Below, one piece after another: positions 17,456 through 26,780 of a DNA stretch of 60,463 nt. The position numbers and the translations under genes are program-made. The DNA lies in contig JBHJGO010000114.1 of NCBI GenBank assembly GCA_050331715.1, forward strand, positions 1 through 60,463. The letters run 5' to 3'. Numbering within the stretch: the first letter of the stretch is position 1; the number at the start of each line of letters is the position of its first letter. The notes beneath the pieces were generated by a model. The model had not been told where the DNA came from and did no database searches. It saw nothing but the letters and a program-made list of their open reading frames with translations. Source of the stretch: JBHJGO01 sp050331715 (GTDB taxonomy: Bacteria; Cyanobacteriota; Cyanobacteriia; Cyanobacteriales; Microcoleaceae).

Positions 17456-18157
17456 ATGGGATTGAATTCAACTGTTGTACTAACCGTTGTATTGTTGCTC
17501 TTAATGTTCGGGGCAGGCATCTTTAGCTCTGCTTGGGGCTATCGTTTAGGACGCGAAGCGCTGAAGGAAATCACTCAGCCTGATGTTCGCCCCAGTAATC
17601 TAACAGGTAAAAGCGACCAACCCCTGCGGAAAGCTCCCCTCAGCTTACTCACGGAGAAGGACATTTTAGCGAGTGTGAAGAAGCAAATTGATGGTGGAGA
17701 GGAAGCCACCCAGGATGAATCCTCTGAACAGGCAACCGAACAAGAAATTGCCCAACAGCCTCAACCGACGCCAGAAGCCGAAGCTGAGGAATCCAATACT
17801 TCAGATTCAGAAGAGTACCCCGTCGTGAGTCGGGATGGGGGAGTCACCCTGGAAATTGATTCTGCCAGTCGCCGCAGTAACTCCCTGCAATTCAAGGTCA
17901 GCATGAAAAATGAAAGCGATCGCTCGATCCGATTTCTCTACAGTTTCTTGAATGTCACCGATGATCAAGGACGTGCTTTGAGCGCCAGCGTTGAAAATTT
18001 ACCGGGACAGTTACCGCCAGATGGCAATATCTATCGTGGGGTTGTTAGTATTCCCACCGCATTATTGGATGATGCCAGTGAACTAACGATAAACCTGACG
18101 GATTATCCTGATCAGCAACTCCAGCTCCAGGTTTCAGGTATTCCGATTCCCGAATGA
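17456..18157 (+). CDS. Membrane-anchored hypothetical protein
   Basis: 233 residues. An N-terminal helix (about 7-28, VVLTVVLLLLMFGAGIFSSAWGY) anchors the protein. A polar, acidic linker rich in Glu and Gln follows (about 80-122), then a beta-rich C-terminal domain (about 125-233: VTLEIDSASRRSNSLQFKVS, with RSIRFLYSFLNVTDDQGR) that looks immunoglobulin-like. I do not recognise a named family. It is read in the same direction as, and 52 bp before, the CNNM/CBS gene, and could be co-transcribed with it. Confidence 0.7.
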   Translation: MGLNSTVVLTVVLLLLMFGAGIFSSAWGYRLGREALKEITQPDVRPSNLTGKSDQPLRKAPLSLLTEKDILASVKKQIDGGEEATQDESSEQATEQEIAQQPQPTPEAEAEESNTSDSEEYPVVSRDGGVTLEIDSASRRSNSLQFKVSMKNESDRSIRFLYSFLNVTDDQGRALSASVENLPGQLPPDGNIYRGVVSIPTALLDDASELTINLTDYPDQQLQLQVSGIPIPE

Positions 18158-18209
18158 CAACGATCTAAGCCGTGATCTCAAAAAAATCCCCCTGGTGAAC
18201 TCCGAAATC

Positions 18210-19667
18210 ATGACACTGACTGTACAGGATCTGCTACTGCGACTGTTGTCAGTTATTTTTCTGATTGCGATTAATGCGTTCTTTGTTGCGGCTGAGTTTT
18301 CCATGGTTTCGGTGCGGCGTTCCCGCATCAGCCAACTGGTTGACGAAGGGGATCTGGCTGCGCGAACGGTACAGCGACTCCAGCGGCGAGTAGATTTATT
18401 GCTTTCTACAACGCAGTTGGGCATCACCCTGTCTAGTCTCGCTCTGGGCTGGATTGGAGAAGCAACTTTAGCGGTGGCCATGCGGTTTCTCCTGATGAAG
18501 TTGCCCTTGCCGCTGGGAATCAGCCAGATTTTGGCCCATTCCCTCGCCATTCCCCTGATCACCTTTTTCCTGATTGCCTATTTACAGATTATTTTTGGGG
18601 AGTTGTATCCTAAATCTCTGGCCTTACTTTATCCAGAACAGTTGGCTCGATTTCTAGCGCCCTCTAGTTTGGCGATCGCCCGCTTTTTTAGTCCATTTGT
18701 CTGGGGACTGAATCAATCGACCCGTTGGCTACTGCGTCTGGGCGGCATTGAGTATACTGGTCAACCCTATACACGGGTTACCTCCGAGGAATTACAACTG
18801 ATTATTACCACCTCTACCGAATCCATTGGTTTAGAAGATGAGGAACGAGAACTTCTGAATAATGTGTTTGAGTTTGGTGAGGTACTGGCGGAGGAAGTGA
18901 TGATACCTCGGACAAATATTATTGCCATGTCACAATCAGCTACGTTTCAGGATTTGCTGGATGAAATGTCCGCTTCAGATCACTCCCGCTATCCGGTGTC
19001 GGGGGAATCTTTAGATGACATTCTTGGCATTATCAACTTTCGGGATTTGGCAAAGCCCCTGGCGCAGGGTTTACTTTCCCCCGCAACCCCAATTGAACCC
19101 TGGGTACGCCCTGCTCGGTTTGTGGCAGAACAAACCCTACTCGGTGAGCTATTGCCCTTGATGCAGCGATCGCAGATGGAAATGGTGATTGTAGTAGACG
19201 AATTTGGCGGGACAGCAGGTCTGGTGACGATTAATGACCTGATCAGTGAAATTATTGGCAATACTCCAGAGTCTGGAGAACCGGAAGAATCCCCCTTGCA
19301 GTACCTAGATGAACGCACACTGCAAGCCCAGGCTCAACTAGACATTGAAGAAATCAACGAAATGCTTGACCTGGGTCTACCAGTGAATGAGGAGTACCAA
19401 ACCCTGGGCGGATTTCTGATCTATGAATTACAGAAGATTCCAGCCGTCGGAGACACATTAAACTACCGCGATTTTGAATTTACCGTGATTTCTGCCGATG
19501 GGCCGCGCGTTGATCAGATTCAGATTCGATTGCCAGAGAGTGAAACCGTTGCGATTGATCCAGATACCAGCGATCTACTCGCAGTTTCAGAAAAGACATC
19601 TGAGGATTCAGAAACCCACCTCACCGCTCCAACCGACTTTACTGAAAACATTGAAGCGGAATCTTGA
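18210..19667 (+). CDS. CNNM/CBS-domain membrane protein (HlyC/CorC family)
   Basis: 485 residues from the ATG at 18210; a GTG five codons earlier is possible. Domains in order: CNNM (DUF21) membrane domain (about 5-195, with NAFFVAAEFSMVSVRRSRI and TTQLGITLSSLALGWIGE), a CBS pair (about 210-335, including VDEFGGTAGLVTINDLISEI), and the CorC_HlyC C-terminal domain (about 355-440, IEEINEMLDLGLP). The family includes magnesium/cobalt and sodium-linked magnesium transporters; the older name hemolysin is misleading. The tail is acidic and unstructured. No good ribosome site is seen, which leaves the start uncertain. Confidence 0.9.
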   Translation: MTLTVQDLLLRLLSVIFLIAINAFFVAAEFSMVSVRRSRISQLVDEGDLAARTVQRLQRRVDLLLSTTQLGITLSSLALGWIGEATLAVAMRFLLMKLPLPLGISQILAHSLAIPLITFFLIAYLQIIFGELYPKSLALLYPEQLARFLAPSSLAIARFFSPFVWGLNQSTRWLLRLGGIEYTGQPYTRVTSEELQLIITTSTESIGLEDEERELLNNVFEFGEVLAEEVMIPRTNIIAMSQSATFQDLLDEMSASDHSRYPVSGESLDDILGIINFRDLAKPLAQGLLSPATPIEPWVRPARFVAEQTLLGELLPLMQRSQMEMVIVVDEFGGTAGLVTINDLISEIIGNTPESGEPEESPLQYLDERTLQAQAQLDIEEINEMLDLGLPVNEEYQTLGGFLIYELQKIPAVGDTLNYRDFEFTVISADGPRVDQIQIRLPESETVAIDPDTSDLLAVSEKTSEDSETHLTAPTDFTENIEAES

Positions 19668-19721
19668 GGAACGACTACGGGTTAGTCAAATCTAACCGGA
19701 TGAGTGACAGTAGTGAACGAT

Positions 19722-19751
19722 CTGGATTCCCATCGGTGCGGGAACGACAGT
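19722..19751. repeat. Short inverted-repeat element copy
   Basis: CTGGATTCCCATCGGTGCGG followed by GAACGACAGT resembles the GGATTCCCGC...GCGGGAATGACAG palindrome seen in decayed form at 13385 and 29401. It lies between convergent genes. Confidence 0.55.
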
Positions 19752-19824
19752 ACATCCAGCATCAAGATTAACAGTAGCCAGGATATCCCGATGCTTTCCA
19801 GGTCGGAGAGGATATCAAAAATTA

Positions 19825-20724
19825 CTAGTTATTGATTGGATTCGTTTCAATATTCCACAGTCCACGCACTGGAGGCTCAGGAGCGGCACTGGGTGCAGAA
19901 CCAGAATCCTGGAACGCTGGAGCAGAGACAGATCCGGGAAGAGGGGTTGCCGAATTCGGATTAACGAAACAGTTAATTGTTCGATCAATCACACAAACAA
20001 TCGGCCCTAGCTCTGTTCCTTGAATCAGGGCATCAACGAGGACGTTTCCAGAGAGCTCTGCTCGACCTAGATTGGTGTCTGCCAAATTCGCTGAGCGCAA
20101 ATTCGCCGACGTTAGATCTGTTCCATCCAAATTGGCCCCTTGAAGATTCGCCCCCAGCAGGTTCGCTCTGACTAAGGTTGCACCTTCTAAGTTGGTTCTG
20201 AACAGGAAGGACTGCCGCAAATCGGCCCCGGCCAAGTCTGCAAAGTCCAGATAGGCTTCACCCAAATTTGCTCTAAAAAGCACAGCATCACGCAAGTCAG
20301 CCTTTCTCATGTTGGTTCTAGACATAAATGAACCGGACAGGTTGGCTTCCCGTAGGTCTGCCCCTTGCAGCGTCGCGTTTTCTAAATCAGCTTGATAGAG
20401 GTTGGCATCGGCTAAATTGGCTTGGAATAGATTTGCATCCTTCAGATTCGCACCCGCCAAATTAGCGCTGCGGAGGTCGGCTCCCTTCAAGTTAGCTCCG
20501 TGGAGATTGGCTTCAAACAAATTCGTACCCTGAAGTTGGAAACCACTCAGGTCTGCGCCCCGCAAATCACAGCCAGGGCAACGATTAGTGGCTCGCAACC
20601 GGGAAATATCCTCATCATCTGCTCGTGCCACCGACCCATAACCTGAAACAACCGCTGCCGCTAAAGCTGCTGACAGAGCAACCTTGGCCTTTAGATTCTC
20701 ATTTAGAAAACGATGTAAGTTCAT
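19825..20724 (-). CDS. Exported pentapeptide-repeat protein
   Basis: 299 residues. A signal peptide (about 1-35, VALSAALAAAVVSGYGSVARA) is followed by a pair of cysteines (CPGC, about 49-52) and then about 35 tandem A(D/N)LXX pentapeptides from about residue 55 to 225 (for example GADLRSANLAGANLKDANLF). Such repeats fold as a right-handed quadrilateral beta helix. The C-terminal 70 residues are Pro/Ser-rich with two cysteines (VCVIDRTINCF). Likely lumenal or periplasmic. Function unknown; pentapeptide proteins are abundant in cyanobacteria. GGGGAAGAG lies upstream of the ATG. Confidence 0.9.
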   Translation of the reverse strand: MNLHRFLNENLKAKVALSAALAAAVVSGYGSVARADDEDISRLRATNRCPGCDLRGADLSGFQLQGTNLFEANLHGANLKGADLRSANLAGANLKDANLFQANLADANLYQADLENATLQGADLREANLSGSFMSRTNMRKADLRDAVLFRANLGEAYLDFADLAGADLRQSFLFRTNLEGATLVRANLLGANLQGANLDGTDLTSANLRSANLADTNLGRAELSGNVLVDALIQGTELGPIVCVIDRTINCFVNPNSATPLPGSVSAPAFQDSGSAPSAAPEPPVRGLWNIETNPINN

Positions 20725-20936
20725 CTGCTCTTCCCCAGTTGGTTAAAAATTAGTCAAGGAGATCTGTTATCGAGTTCGTTACACTAACGCTGAACGCTGG
20801 CTCGGCCAGCATCCTAACACGTCCAACTATACACCCTATTCTTAATCTTCCGCTTGAGGGGGAAGAATATTAGTGAAACAGTCGGGTGAAACAGTCGGAT
20901 GACTCAGCCGTTCACCCTTCGACCTTTCCCATAGCC

Positions 20937-22640
20937 TTAAGAATTTTGAGGGCCAGAGTAATTCGTAGATCCATTATTGCCTTGTTGTTGCAGCAGTTGG
21001 GTCAATAAATCCTGAACCTCTGGTGAAACTTCTAGCGGCATATTTCCTTTGACATACAAATCTCGTTGAGGAAAGGGAATTTCGATCTTGTTCTTTCTAA
21101 AGATGGCGTCAATTTGATAGAGCAACTCACTCTTAATCAAAACTTGTTGACTCGGATATTCACTCCAAACTCTCAATTCAAAATTTAACGAACTATCTCC
21201 AAACTCAGTAAATAAAACTTGGGGGGCAGGTTTATTCAGAACATCTGGATTAGATCGCGCAACTTCTAGTAAAGATTGACGAACCTTGTCCAGATTAGAT
21301 CCATAGGCTACTCCAACAGGTAACCGTAGACCTGAAACTGGGTTATCGTGATGCCAGTTGGTAATTTCAGATTCTAGAAATCGGGAGTTAGGCACGATGA
21401 TCGAAACTTTATCTAAAGTTTTAACGACCGTACTCCGGGCTCCAACTCGCTCTACAATTCCAGTATAATTTCCAATTTCAATAAAGTCTCCCACCTGCAC
21501 AGGTCGCTCAAACAGGAGCACAATCCCACTCCCAAAGTTCTTGGCAATATCCTGAAAGCCGAAACCAATCCCCACACCCAAAGCACTGGCAATAATCGTC
21601 AAAGAACTCAGATCGACGCCCCAAACCTGAAGCAATACAATCACACCAATGACAACCAGGGCATAGCGAATAATAATCGCAATTACTTCCTGGGCTCCGC
21701 GACTAATTCCAGTCACTTTCAGAACTCGCGATCGCAATGTATCGGCAACTAACTTAGCAACGATCACCAACGCCCAAATGAAGCTACCTAGAATCAGCAG
21801 GTTTGGAATTGAATAGGAACGATTTCCAATCGGGACAATTTCAGTCGTCAACGTATTCTGTAAAGCACCTAGAATGTGATAAGTAGTACGACGGGTTTGG
21901 GGAAATTGTTGAGCGATATAAAATAGGGCAGCAAACCATAAAGCCGTCCTAGAGATGAACAAAGTCAGACCTAAAAGTAGATCTATACTGTTGCGTTTGT
22001 CCTTCGGCAAAGAATCCTGATCTGAAGGTTTGGAACCTGACCAAAGTTTTTCTACAAAACTTTTCAAGGAAGAACACCAGAATCGCTTTAGTAACCGATG
22101 CAGAGCAACCGCTCCAAGGAATACCGCTATCGACCGCAGCAGAGCCATCCGAATAAAGTCGCTACTTCTTTGTTCAATCGCTTGATCGATTGCGGCTTGC
22201 AGTGAAAACGCCCATCTACGGGCCTGCTCATCGACAGTTCTATTGATTGCAGAGCGGTCTAACTGGGCATCTCGTTCAGTCACGGTCATCAGGTAATCGT
22301 CTCCAAGCCAAATTGTTGGTAGGACATTTCCCTGTTGAATATTGACGGATATGGAATCTTGCTGTTGAACAACTTTCAGGAGTTTGTCATTGATTAAATC
22401 AGCCCTTTGTCTGGCGTCAAATTCTTCAGAGTCACTCACTTTAAAGATGGTTTGACCGTCAAGTGAGACGGATGCAGTTCCCTGTTTTGCATCGACGGAT
22501 ACATCGGACTGAGGATAACTTGGCGTTGCCGTTAAAGTAATACTTAAAAATGCCAGGATTCCCAAAAGAATCGGCAGCTTCTTTGAAAGCCACCGATCTA
22601 AATACCGACCTACTTGCTGAACCACTGAATTAACCTTCAC
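20937..22640 (-). CDS. MscS-family mechanosensitive channel
   Basis: 567 residues from a GTG start. It has a signal-like first helix (about 22-42), a periplasmic domain to about 160, about four more helices, and the MscS pore and beta domain: GVGIGFGFQDIAKNFGSGIV (about 343-365), then FERPVQVGDFIEIGNYTGIVE and the upper domain SIIVPNSRFLESEITNW. The family opens under membrane tension and releases solutes after hypo-osmotic shock. The N-terminal sensor-like region makes it larger than minimal MscS. Its start lies 41 bp downstream of the cimA stop on the same strand. Confidence 0.92.
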   Translation of the reverse strand: MKVNSVVQQVGRYLDRWLSKKLPILLGILAFLSITLTATPSYPQSDVSVDAKQGTASVSLDGQTIFKVSDSEEFDARQRADLINDKLLKVVQQQDSISVNIQQGNVLPTIWLGDDYLMTVTERDAQLDRSAINRTVDEQARRWAFSLQAAIDQAIEQRSSDFIRMALLRSIAVFLGAVALHRLLKRFWCSSLKSFVEKLWSGSKPSDQDSLPKDKRNSIDLLLGLTLFISRTALWFAALFYIAQQFPQTRRTTYHILGALQNTLTTEIVPIGNRSYSIPNLLILGSFIWALVIVAKLVADTLRSRVLKVTGISRGAQEVIAIIIRYALVVIGVIVLLQVWGVDLSSLTIIASALGVGIGFGFQDIAKNFGSGIVLLFERPVQVGDFIEIGNYTGIVERVGARSTVVKTLDKVSIIVPNSRFLESEITNWHHDNPVSGLRLPVGVAYGSNLDKVRQSLLEVARSNPDVLNKPAPQVLFTEFGDSSLNFELRVWSEYPSQQVLIKSELLYQIDAIFRKNKIEIPFPQRDLYVKGNMPLEVSPEVQDLLTQLLQQQGNNGSTNYSGPQNS

Positions 22641-22681
22641 ATCGGATTCGCTCTAGCATGGCTGATCTCGTTCGCTCTACC

Positions 22682-24325
22682 CTAACTCCTGATGCCTGAT
22701 ACCTGATTGCTAACTGCTGGGCTAATTGGCTGTTGATGTTGGAGCAGTAAACCGTATTCCAGGGCTTCAACAATCGCCTGATAGGACGCATCCAGAATAT
22801 TGGTGGAAACTCCTACCGTCGTCCAGCGCTGATGACCATTGCTGGATTCGATCAAAACCCGTGTCTTTGCCAGGGTTCCCTCCCGCCCATCCAGAATTCT
22901 AACATTATTATCCGTGAGATGAAATTCTGCGATCGCGGGATAGAAATTTGTTAGGGCTTTTCTCAGGGCCAAATCCAGGGCTGAAACCGGGCCATTCCCC
23001 TCGGCTGCCGCTAGAATCTCCTGTTGATTCACCGTCACCTTAACCGTTGCCAGAGATGTGGTGATATCTTCAGTTGCCTTGTCGCAGTGCACCTGAAATC
23101 CCTGAACCTCAAAGAAATGTTCCCGTGTCCCCAGAGCCTCCCGCATTAAAAGCTCAAATCTTGCTTCTGCGGCCTCAAATTGATAACCCTGGTGTTCCAA
23201 CTGCTTGAGCTGTTCCAATAACTTGCGGCTGGCGGGATGGTTGCGATCCATTTCCAGACCAAAACTGCGAGCCTTTGCCAGAACGTTGCTCAAACCCGAC
23301 TGGTCAGAAATCACAATCCGGCGTTGGTTTCCCACCTGTTCCGGTCGGATATGTTCGTAGGTCAAGGGATTGCGCTCAACGGCTGAAACGTGAATTCCGC
23401 CCTTGTGGGCGAAGGCCGACAGACCCACATAGGGGGCGTGTTCATCGGGAGCTAGATTCACCAACTCGCTGGTTAGACGACTGGAATCGGCTAAATTTCC
23501 CAACTGAGTATCACTAATGCAGTTGTAGCCTAACTTAAGTTGCAAGTTCGGAATCAACGTACAGAGATTCGCATTCCCACAGCGTTCGCCATAGCCATTA
23601 ATCGTTCCCTGCACCATTCGCGCCCCCTGCATCACAGCAGCCATTGCGTTCGCCACAGCGGTTCCTGAATCGTTATGAGTGTGAATTCCAATCTGAGGTT
23701 GTGATGCTAGATTCCAACCTTGGATGGCGTGATTCACCGCTTGAACAATTTCTGTCACTTCGTGGGGTAGGGTGCCGCCGTTGGTATCGCAGAGAACCAG
23801 CCATTTTGCTCCGGCACGAGCCGCCGCTTCCAGGGTTTTCAGAGCGTATTCAGGATTGCGTTTGTAGCCATCGAACCAGTGTTCTGCATCATAAATCACC
23901 TGTCGTCCCTGACTGCCCAAATATTCAATAGAATCCTGAATCATGGCCAGGTTTTCTTCCAGGCTGGTATTCAGACCTTCGATAACGTGTAGATCCCAGG
24001 ACTTGCCGAACAGGGTGATCCACTGGGTTCCAGCGGAAAGAATTGGTTGCAGGGTTGAATCGGTTGCAGCGGTTTTTCCGGGACGCCGGGTAGAACAAAA
24101 GGCAACGATCTGGGCCTGTTTTAATGGTTGCTCTTGAAGTTGCCAGAAAAACTGTACGTCCTTTGGATTTGCCCCCGGCCAGCCGCCCTCAATGAAGGGA
24201 ATTCCCAATTCGTCTAGACAATGGGCAATTCTAACCTTGTCCTCAAGGGATAGAGACAATCCTTCGCATTGCGCCCCATCTCTCAGGGTGGTGTCATAGA
24301 TCCAAATTGGTTCAGCCATGGGCAA
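22682..24325 (-). CDS. cimA: Citramalate synthase (TIGR00977 type)
   Basis: 547 residues. Catalytic TIM barrel with IYDTTLRDGAQCEGLSLSLE at the start, GGWPGANPKD, the metal-binding HTHNDSGTAVANAMAAV (about 216) and GYGERCGNANL, and a C-terminal regulatory LeuA dimer domain (about 400-530). The GAQCEG and GGWPGANPKD forms mark the citramalate synthase branch, which condenses acetyl-CoA with pyruvate to start threonine-independent isoleucine synthesis. TTG at 24325 has AGGA six bases before it; the ATG two codons later (24319) is further from that site. Either start is possible. Feedback inhibition by isoleucine through the C-terminal domain is expected from the family. Confidence 0.92.
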   Translation of the reverse strand: MPMAEPIWIYDTTLRDGAQCEGLSLSLEDKVRIAHCLDELGIPFIEGGWPGANPKDVQFFWQLQEQPLKQAQIVAFCSTRRPGKTAATDSTLQPILSAGTQWITLFGKSWDLHVIEGLNTSLEENLAMIQDSIEYLGSQGRQVIYDAEHWFDGYKRNPEYALKTLEAAARAGAKWLVLCDTNGGTLPHEVTEIVQAVNHAIQGWNLASQPQIGIHTHNDSGTAVANAMAAVMQGARMVQGTINGYGERCGNANLCTLIPNLQLKLGYNCISDTQLGNLADSSRLTSELVNLAPDEHAPYVGLSAFAHKGGIHVSAVERNPLTYEHIRPEQVGNQRRIVISDQSGLSNVLAKARSFGLEMDRNHPASRKLLEQLKQLEHQGYQFEAAEARFELLMREALGTREHFFEVQGFQVHCDKATEDITTSLATVKVTVNQQEILAAAEGNGPVSALDLALRKALTNFYPAIAEFHLTDNNVRILDGREGTLAKTRVLIESSNGHQRWTTVGVSTNILDASYQAIVEALEYGLLLQHQQPISPAVSNQVSGIRS

Positions 24326-24482
24326 AATACATCCTTTCAGGACAACCTTGATTATGAGGAAATTCTATCATTTTGCTTTTGTTGCTGTTCTCTTGAAGGA
24401 AACCACATTTGCTAGTACGCTTCACTGATTAGAACCATGCACAGCTCTCCGCCCGAATCTCTTGAACAATTTCATCACTGCC

Positions 24483-26429
24483 ATGCAAGACTCTGTAAAA
24501 CAGGCGATCGCCGCCAGCCAAACCTATCTGCTGTCTCAACAATATTCAGATGGGTACTGGTGGGCCGAACTGGAATCTAATGTCACCATCACCGCAGAAA
24601 TTGTCTTGCTCCATAAAATCTGGAACACAGACTCCACCCGACCGATGGACAAAATGGCCGCCAATTTGCAATCTCAACAGCGAGACCATGGCGGTTGGGA
24701 GTTATTCTACGGCGATGGGGGAGATCTCAGTACTTCTGTTGAAGCATACATGGCCCTACGGCTCTTAGGGGTTGCCGCCACCAATGCCGATTTGATTCGA
24801 GCCAGGAACTTTATTGTGGAGCGGGGCGGTATCAGTCAAACTCGCATTTTTACCAAGTTGCATCTGGCCTTGATTGGTTGCTATGACTGGCGCGGGATTC
24901 CTTCGATTCCCCCCTGGCTCATGTTGCTACCGGGAGAGGGGCCATTTAGTATTTATGAAATGTCGAGCTGGGCCAGGAGCAGTACGGTTCCGCTGTTAAT
25001 TGTGTTCGACCAGAAGCCTGTCTTCCCTATCACGCCTCAGATTCAACTGGATGAACTCTATAGTGAGGGACTGAACAATGTTCGTTATGAGTTGCCCAGC
25101 AGCAATGATTGGACAGATCTGTTTCTGGGACTGGACAGCCTGTTTAAATGGGGTGAGAGTTTGAACTTTGTTCCCCTGAGGGAAGAGGGGCTAAAAGCAG
25201 CAGAACAGTGGATCCTGGAACGCCAGGAGGCTTCGGGAGACTGGGCGGGAATTATTCCAGCCATGTTAAATTCTTTGCTGGCCCTGAAATGTTTGGGGTA
25301 TGACGTGGATGATCCGGTGGTGGAACGGGGTCTGGCAGCGGTGGATCGATTTGGGCTGGAAACGGAGGAATCCTACCGAGTTCAAGCTTGTATTTCTCCG
25401 GTGTGGGATACGGCCTGGGTGGTGCGGGTTTTAGTCGAGTCGGGGCTAGATCCAGATCATCCCGCCGTAGTTCAGGGGGCGGAGTGGCTATTGGAGCAAC
25501 AGATTCTCGATTATGGTGACTGGAAAGTCAAGAATAAAGCTGGACAACCGGGCGGTTGGGCCTTTGAATTTGACAATCGTTTCTATCCGGATCTGGACGA
25601 TTCTGCGGTGGTAGTGATGGCTTTGCATCAGGCAAAACTACCCAATGAAGCCCAGAAACAAGCGGCCATGCGTCGCAGTATAGATTGGATGATGACCATG
25701 CAATGTCGAGCTGGAGGTTGGGCTGCCTTTGATCTGGATAATGATCAGGATTGGTTGAATGCGGTTCCCTACGGTGACTTGAAAGCCATGATTGATCCAA
25801 ATACGGCAGATGTGACGGCGCGGGTAGTGGAAATGGTAGGAGAACTGCAAACCATTCATCCCACACCCGATCTTCAGCCCTACCTGGACGGCTTGAAGTT
25901 TCAGGTTGATGGAGGAATTGATTATCTGAAACGGGAGCAGGAAACCGATGGCAGTTGGTTTGGGCGCTGGGGAGTGAACTACATCTATGGAACCAGCGGG
26001 GTTCTGTCTGCTTTAGCTCTGGTTGATGCTGAGCAACATCGGTCTCAACTGCAACAGGGAATGAATTGGTTGGTTCAGTCTCAGAATTCAGATGGCGGCT
26101 GGGGAGAAACCTGTCAAAGCTACAAAGATTTGAGTTTAAAGGGACGGGGGAACAGTACTGCTTCCCAAACAGCCTGGGCAATTCTGGGATTAGTTGCGGC
26201 GGCTGAGGCATTGGAGGAAATCTCAGAAGAGATCGTTAAGGCCATTGAGCAGGGCGTGAATTATCTAGTTGTGACGCAAACTGCGGAGGGACGCTGGGAA
26301 GAGTCAGAATTTACCGGGACTGGATTTCCAGGACATTTTTACATCAAGTATCACTTCTATTCCCAGTATTTTCCGCTATTGGCGGTGGGTCGCTATCAGA
26401 AGTTGACGTCTAAAAAAGTTGACTTCTGA
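24483..26429 (+). CDS. shc: Squalene-hopene cyclase
   Basis: 648 residues from the ATG at 24483; a TTG seven codons earlier is possible. It cyclises squalene to hopene/diplopterol on the membrane, the committed step of hopanoid synthesis. The N-terminal DGYWWAELESNVTITAE and repeated QW motifs (QQRDHGGWELFYG, QETDGSWFGRWG, QNSDGGWGE) are present. The acid motif reads DLDDSA at about 370-375; Ser replaces the usual Thr of DXDDTA, while all three Asp are kept. GNSTASQTAW near the C-terminus is typical. No SD precedes the start. tRNA-Val follows 36 bp downstream. An HpnB-like gene lies elsewhere in the window. Confidence 0.95.
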   Translation: MQDSVKQAIAASQTYLLSQQYSDGYWWAELESNVTITAEIVLLHKIWNTDSTRPMDKMAANLQSQQRDHGGWELFYGDGGDLSTSVEAYMALRLLGVAATNADLIRARNFIVERGGISQTRIFTKLHLALIGCYDWRGIPSIPPWLMLLPGEGPFSIYEMSSWARSSTVPLLIVFDQKPVFPITPQIQLDELYSEGLNNVRYELPSSNDWTDLFLGLDSLFKWGESLNFVPLREEGLKAAEQWILERQEASGDWAGIIPAMLNSLLALKCLGYDVDDPVVERGLAAVDRFGLETEESYRVQACISPVWDTAWVVRVLVESGLDPDHPAVVQGAEWLLEQQILDYGDWKVKNKAGQPGGWAFEFDNRFYPDLDDSAVVVMALHQAKLPNEAQKQAAMRRSIDWMMTMQCRAGGWAAFDLDNDQDWLNAVPYGDLKAMIDPNTADVTARVVEMVGELQTIHPTPDLQPYLDGLKFQVDGGIDYLKREQETDGSWFGRWGVNYIYGTSGVLSALALVDAEQHRSQLQQGMNWLVQSQNSDGGWGETCQSYKDLSLKGRGNSTASQTAWAILGLVAAAEALEEISEEIVKAIEQGVNYLVVTQTAEGRWEESEFTGTGFPGHFYIKYHFYSQYFPLLAVGRYQKLTSKKVDF

Positions 26430-26465
26430 ATATTGGGGTGCTACTATTAGTAATTGTACTCTCAA

Positions 26466-26537
26466 GGGCGGTTAACTCAGCGGTAGAGTGTCTGCCTTAC
26501 AAGCAGAAGGCCACTGGTTCAAATCCAGTACCGCCCA
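26466..26537 (+). tRNA. trnV: tRNA-Val (TAC)
   Basis: 72 nt. Acceptor GGGCGGT pairs with ACCGCCC, the anticodon stem-loop is TCTGC-CTTACAA-GCAGA giving TAC, the T-arm is ACTGG-TTCAAAT-CCAGT, and the discriminator is A. CCA is not encoded. The repeat block at 26565-26700 starts 28 bp downstream. Confidence 0.96.
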
Positions 26538-26564
26538 TTAAGCTTATATTCCTTGTTTCAGTCG

Positions 26565-26612
26565 TTGGACAACATGAGAATTGGACAACATGAGAATTGG
26601 ACAACACGAAAA
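26565..26612. repeat. Three 16-bp direct repeats downstream of tRNA-Val
   Basis: TTGGACAACATGAGAA occurs twice exactly and once with changes (TTGGACAACACGAAAA), in direct contact. A further GGACAACA is present at 26711, on the far side of the 20-bp repeat block, so this short word brackets the block. Confidence 0.9.
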
Positions 26613-26620
26613 GGTATCAA

Positions 26621-26700
26621 TTGACAGATTAAATGTCGTCGTTGCCAAACTAGTGCCGTCTTGACATTTTGTATGTCGCTTTGACGTCTTACATGTCGCT
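26621..26700. mobile_element. Transposon-end-like 20-bp repeats (TGACA...TGTCG), possible Tn7-like/CAST end remnant
   Basis: Four contiguous 20-bp units. Units 1, 3 and 4 are TTGACAGATTAAATGTCGTC, TTGACATTTTGTATGTCGCT and TTGACGTCTTACATGTCGCT; unit 2 is a degenerate form. Each carries TGAC...TGTCG arms as an imperfect inverted repeat. This spacing and wording resemble the TnsB-binding repeats at the ends of cyanobacterial type V-K CRISPR-associated transposons, which insert a short distance downstream of tRNA genes. No TGTACA terminus, transposase, Cas12k or guide RNA is present, so at most this is a solo end. The assignment is by recalled similarity, not alignment. Confidence 0.4.
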
Positions 26701-26780
26701 TGATTATCTCGGACAACACTGGATTTGATTTCAATCTACTCCATTTCTATGTTAGTGCCATTGTAAACCTCATCAACAAT

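Noticed and set aside
25528..26211. 227-codon leftward frame
   Set aside because: It lies entirely within shc, has a Pro/Arg/His-rich shadow composition and no ribosome site.
26621..26700. CRISPR array
   Set aside because: Four 20-bp units without spacers; the TGACA...TGTCG arms look like protein binding sites.
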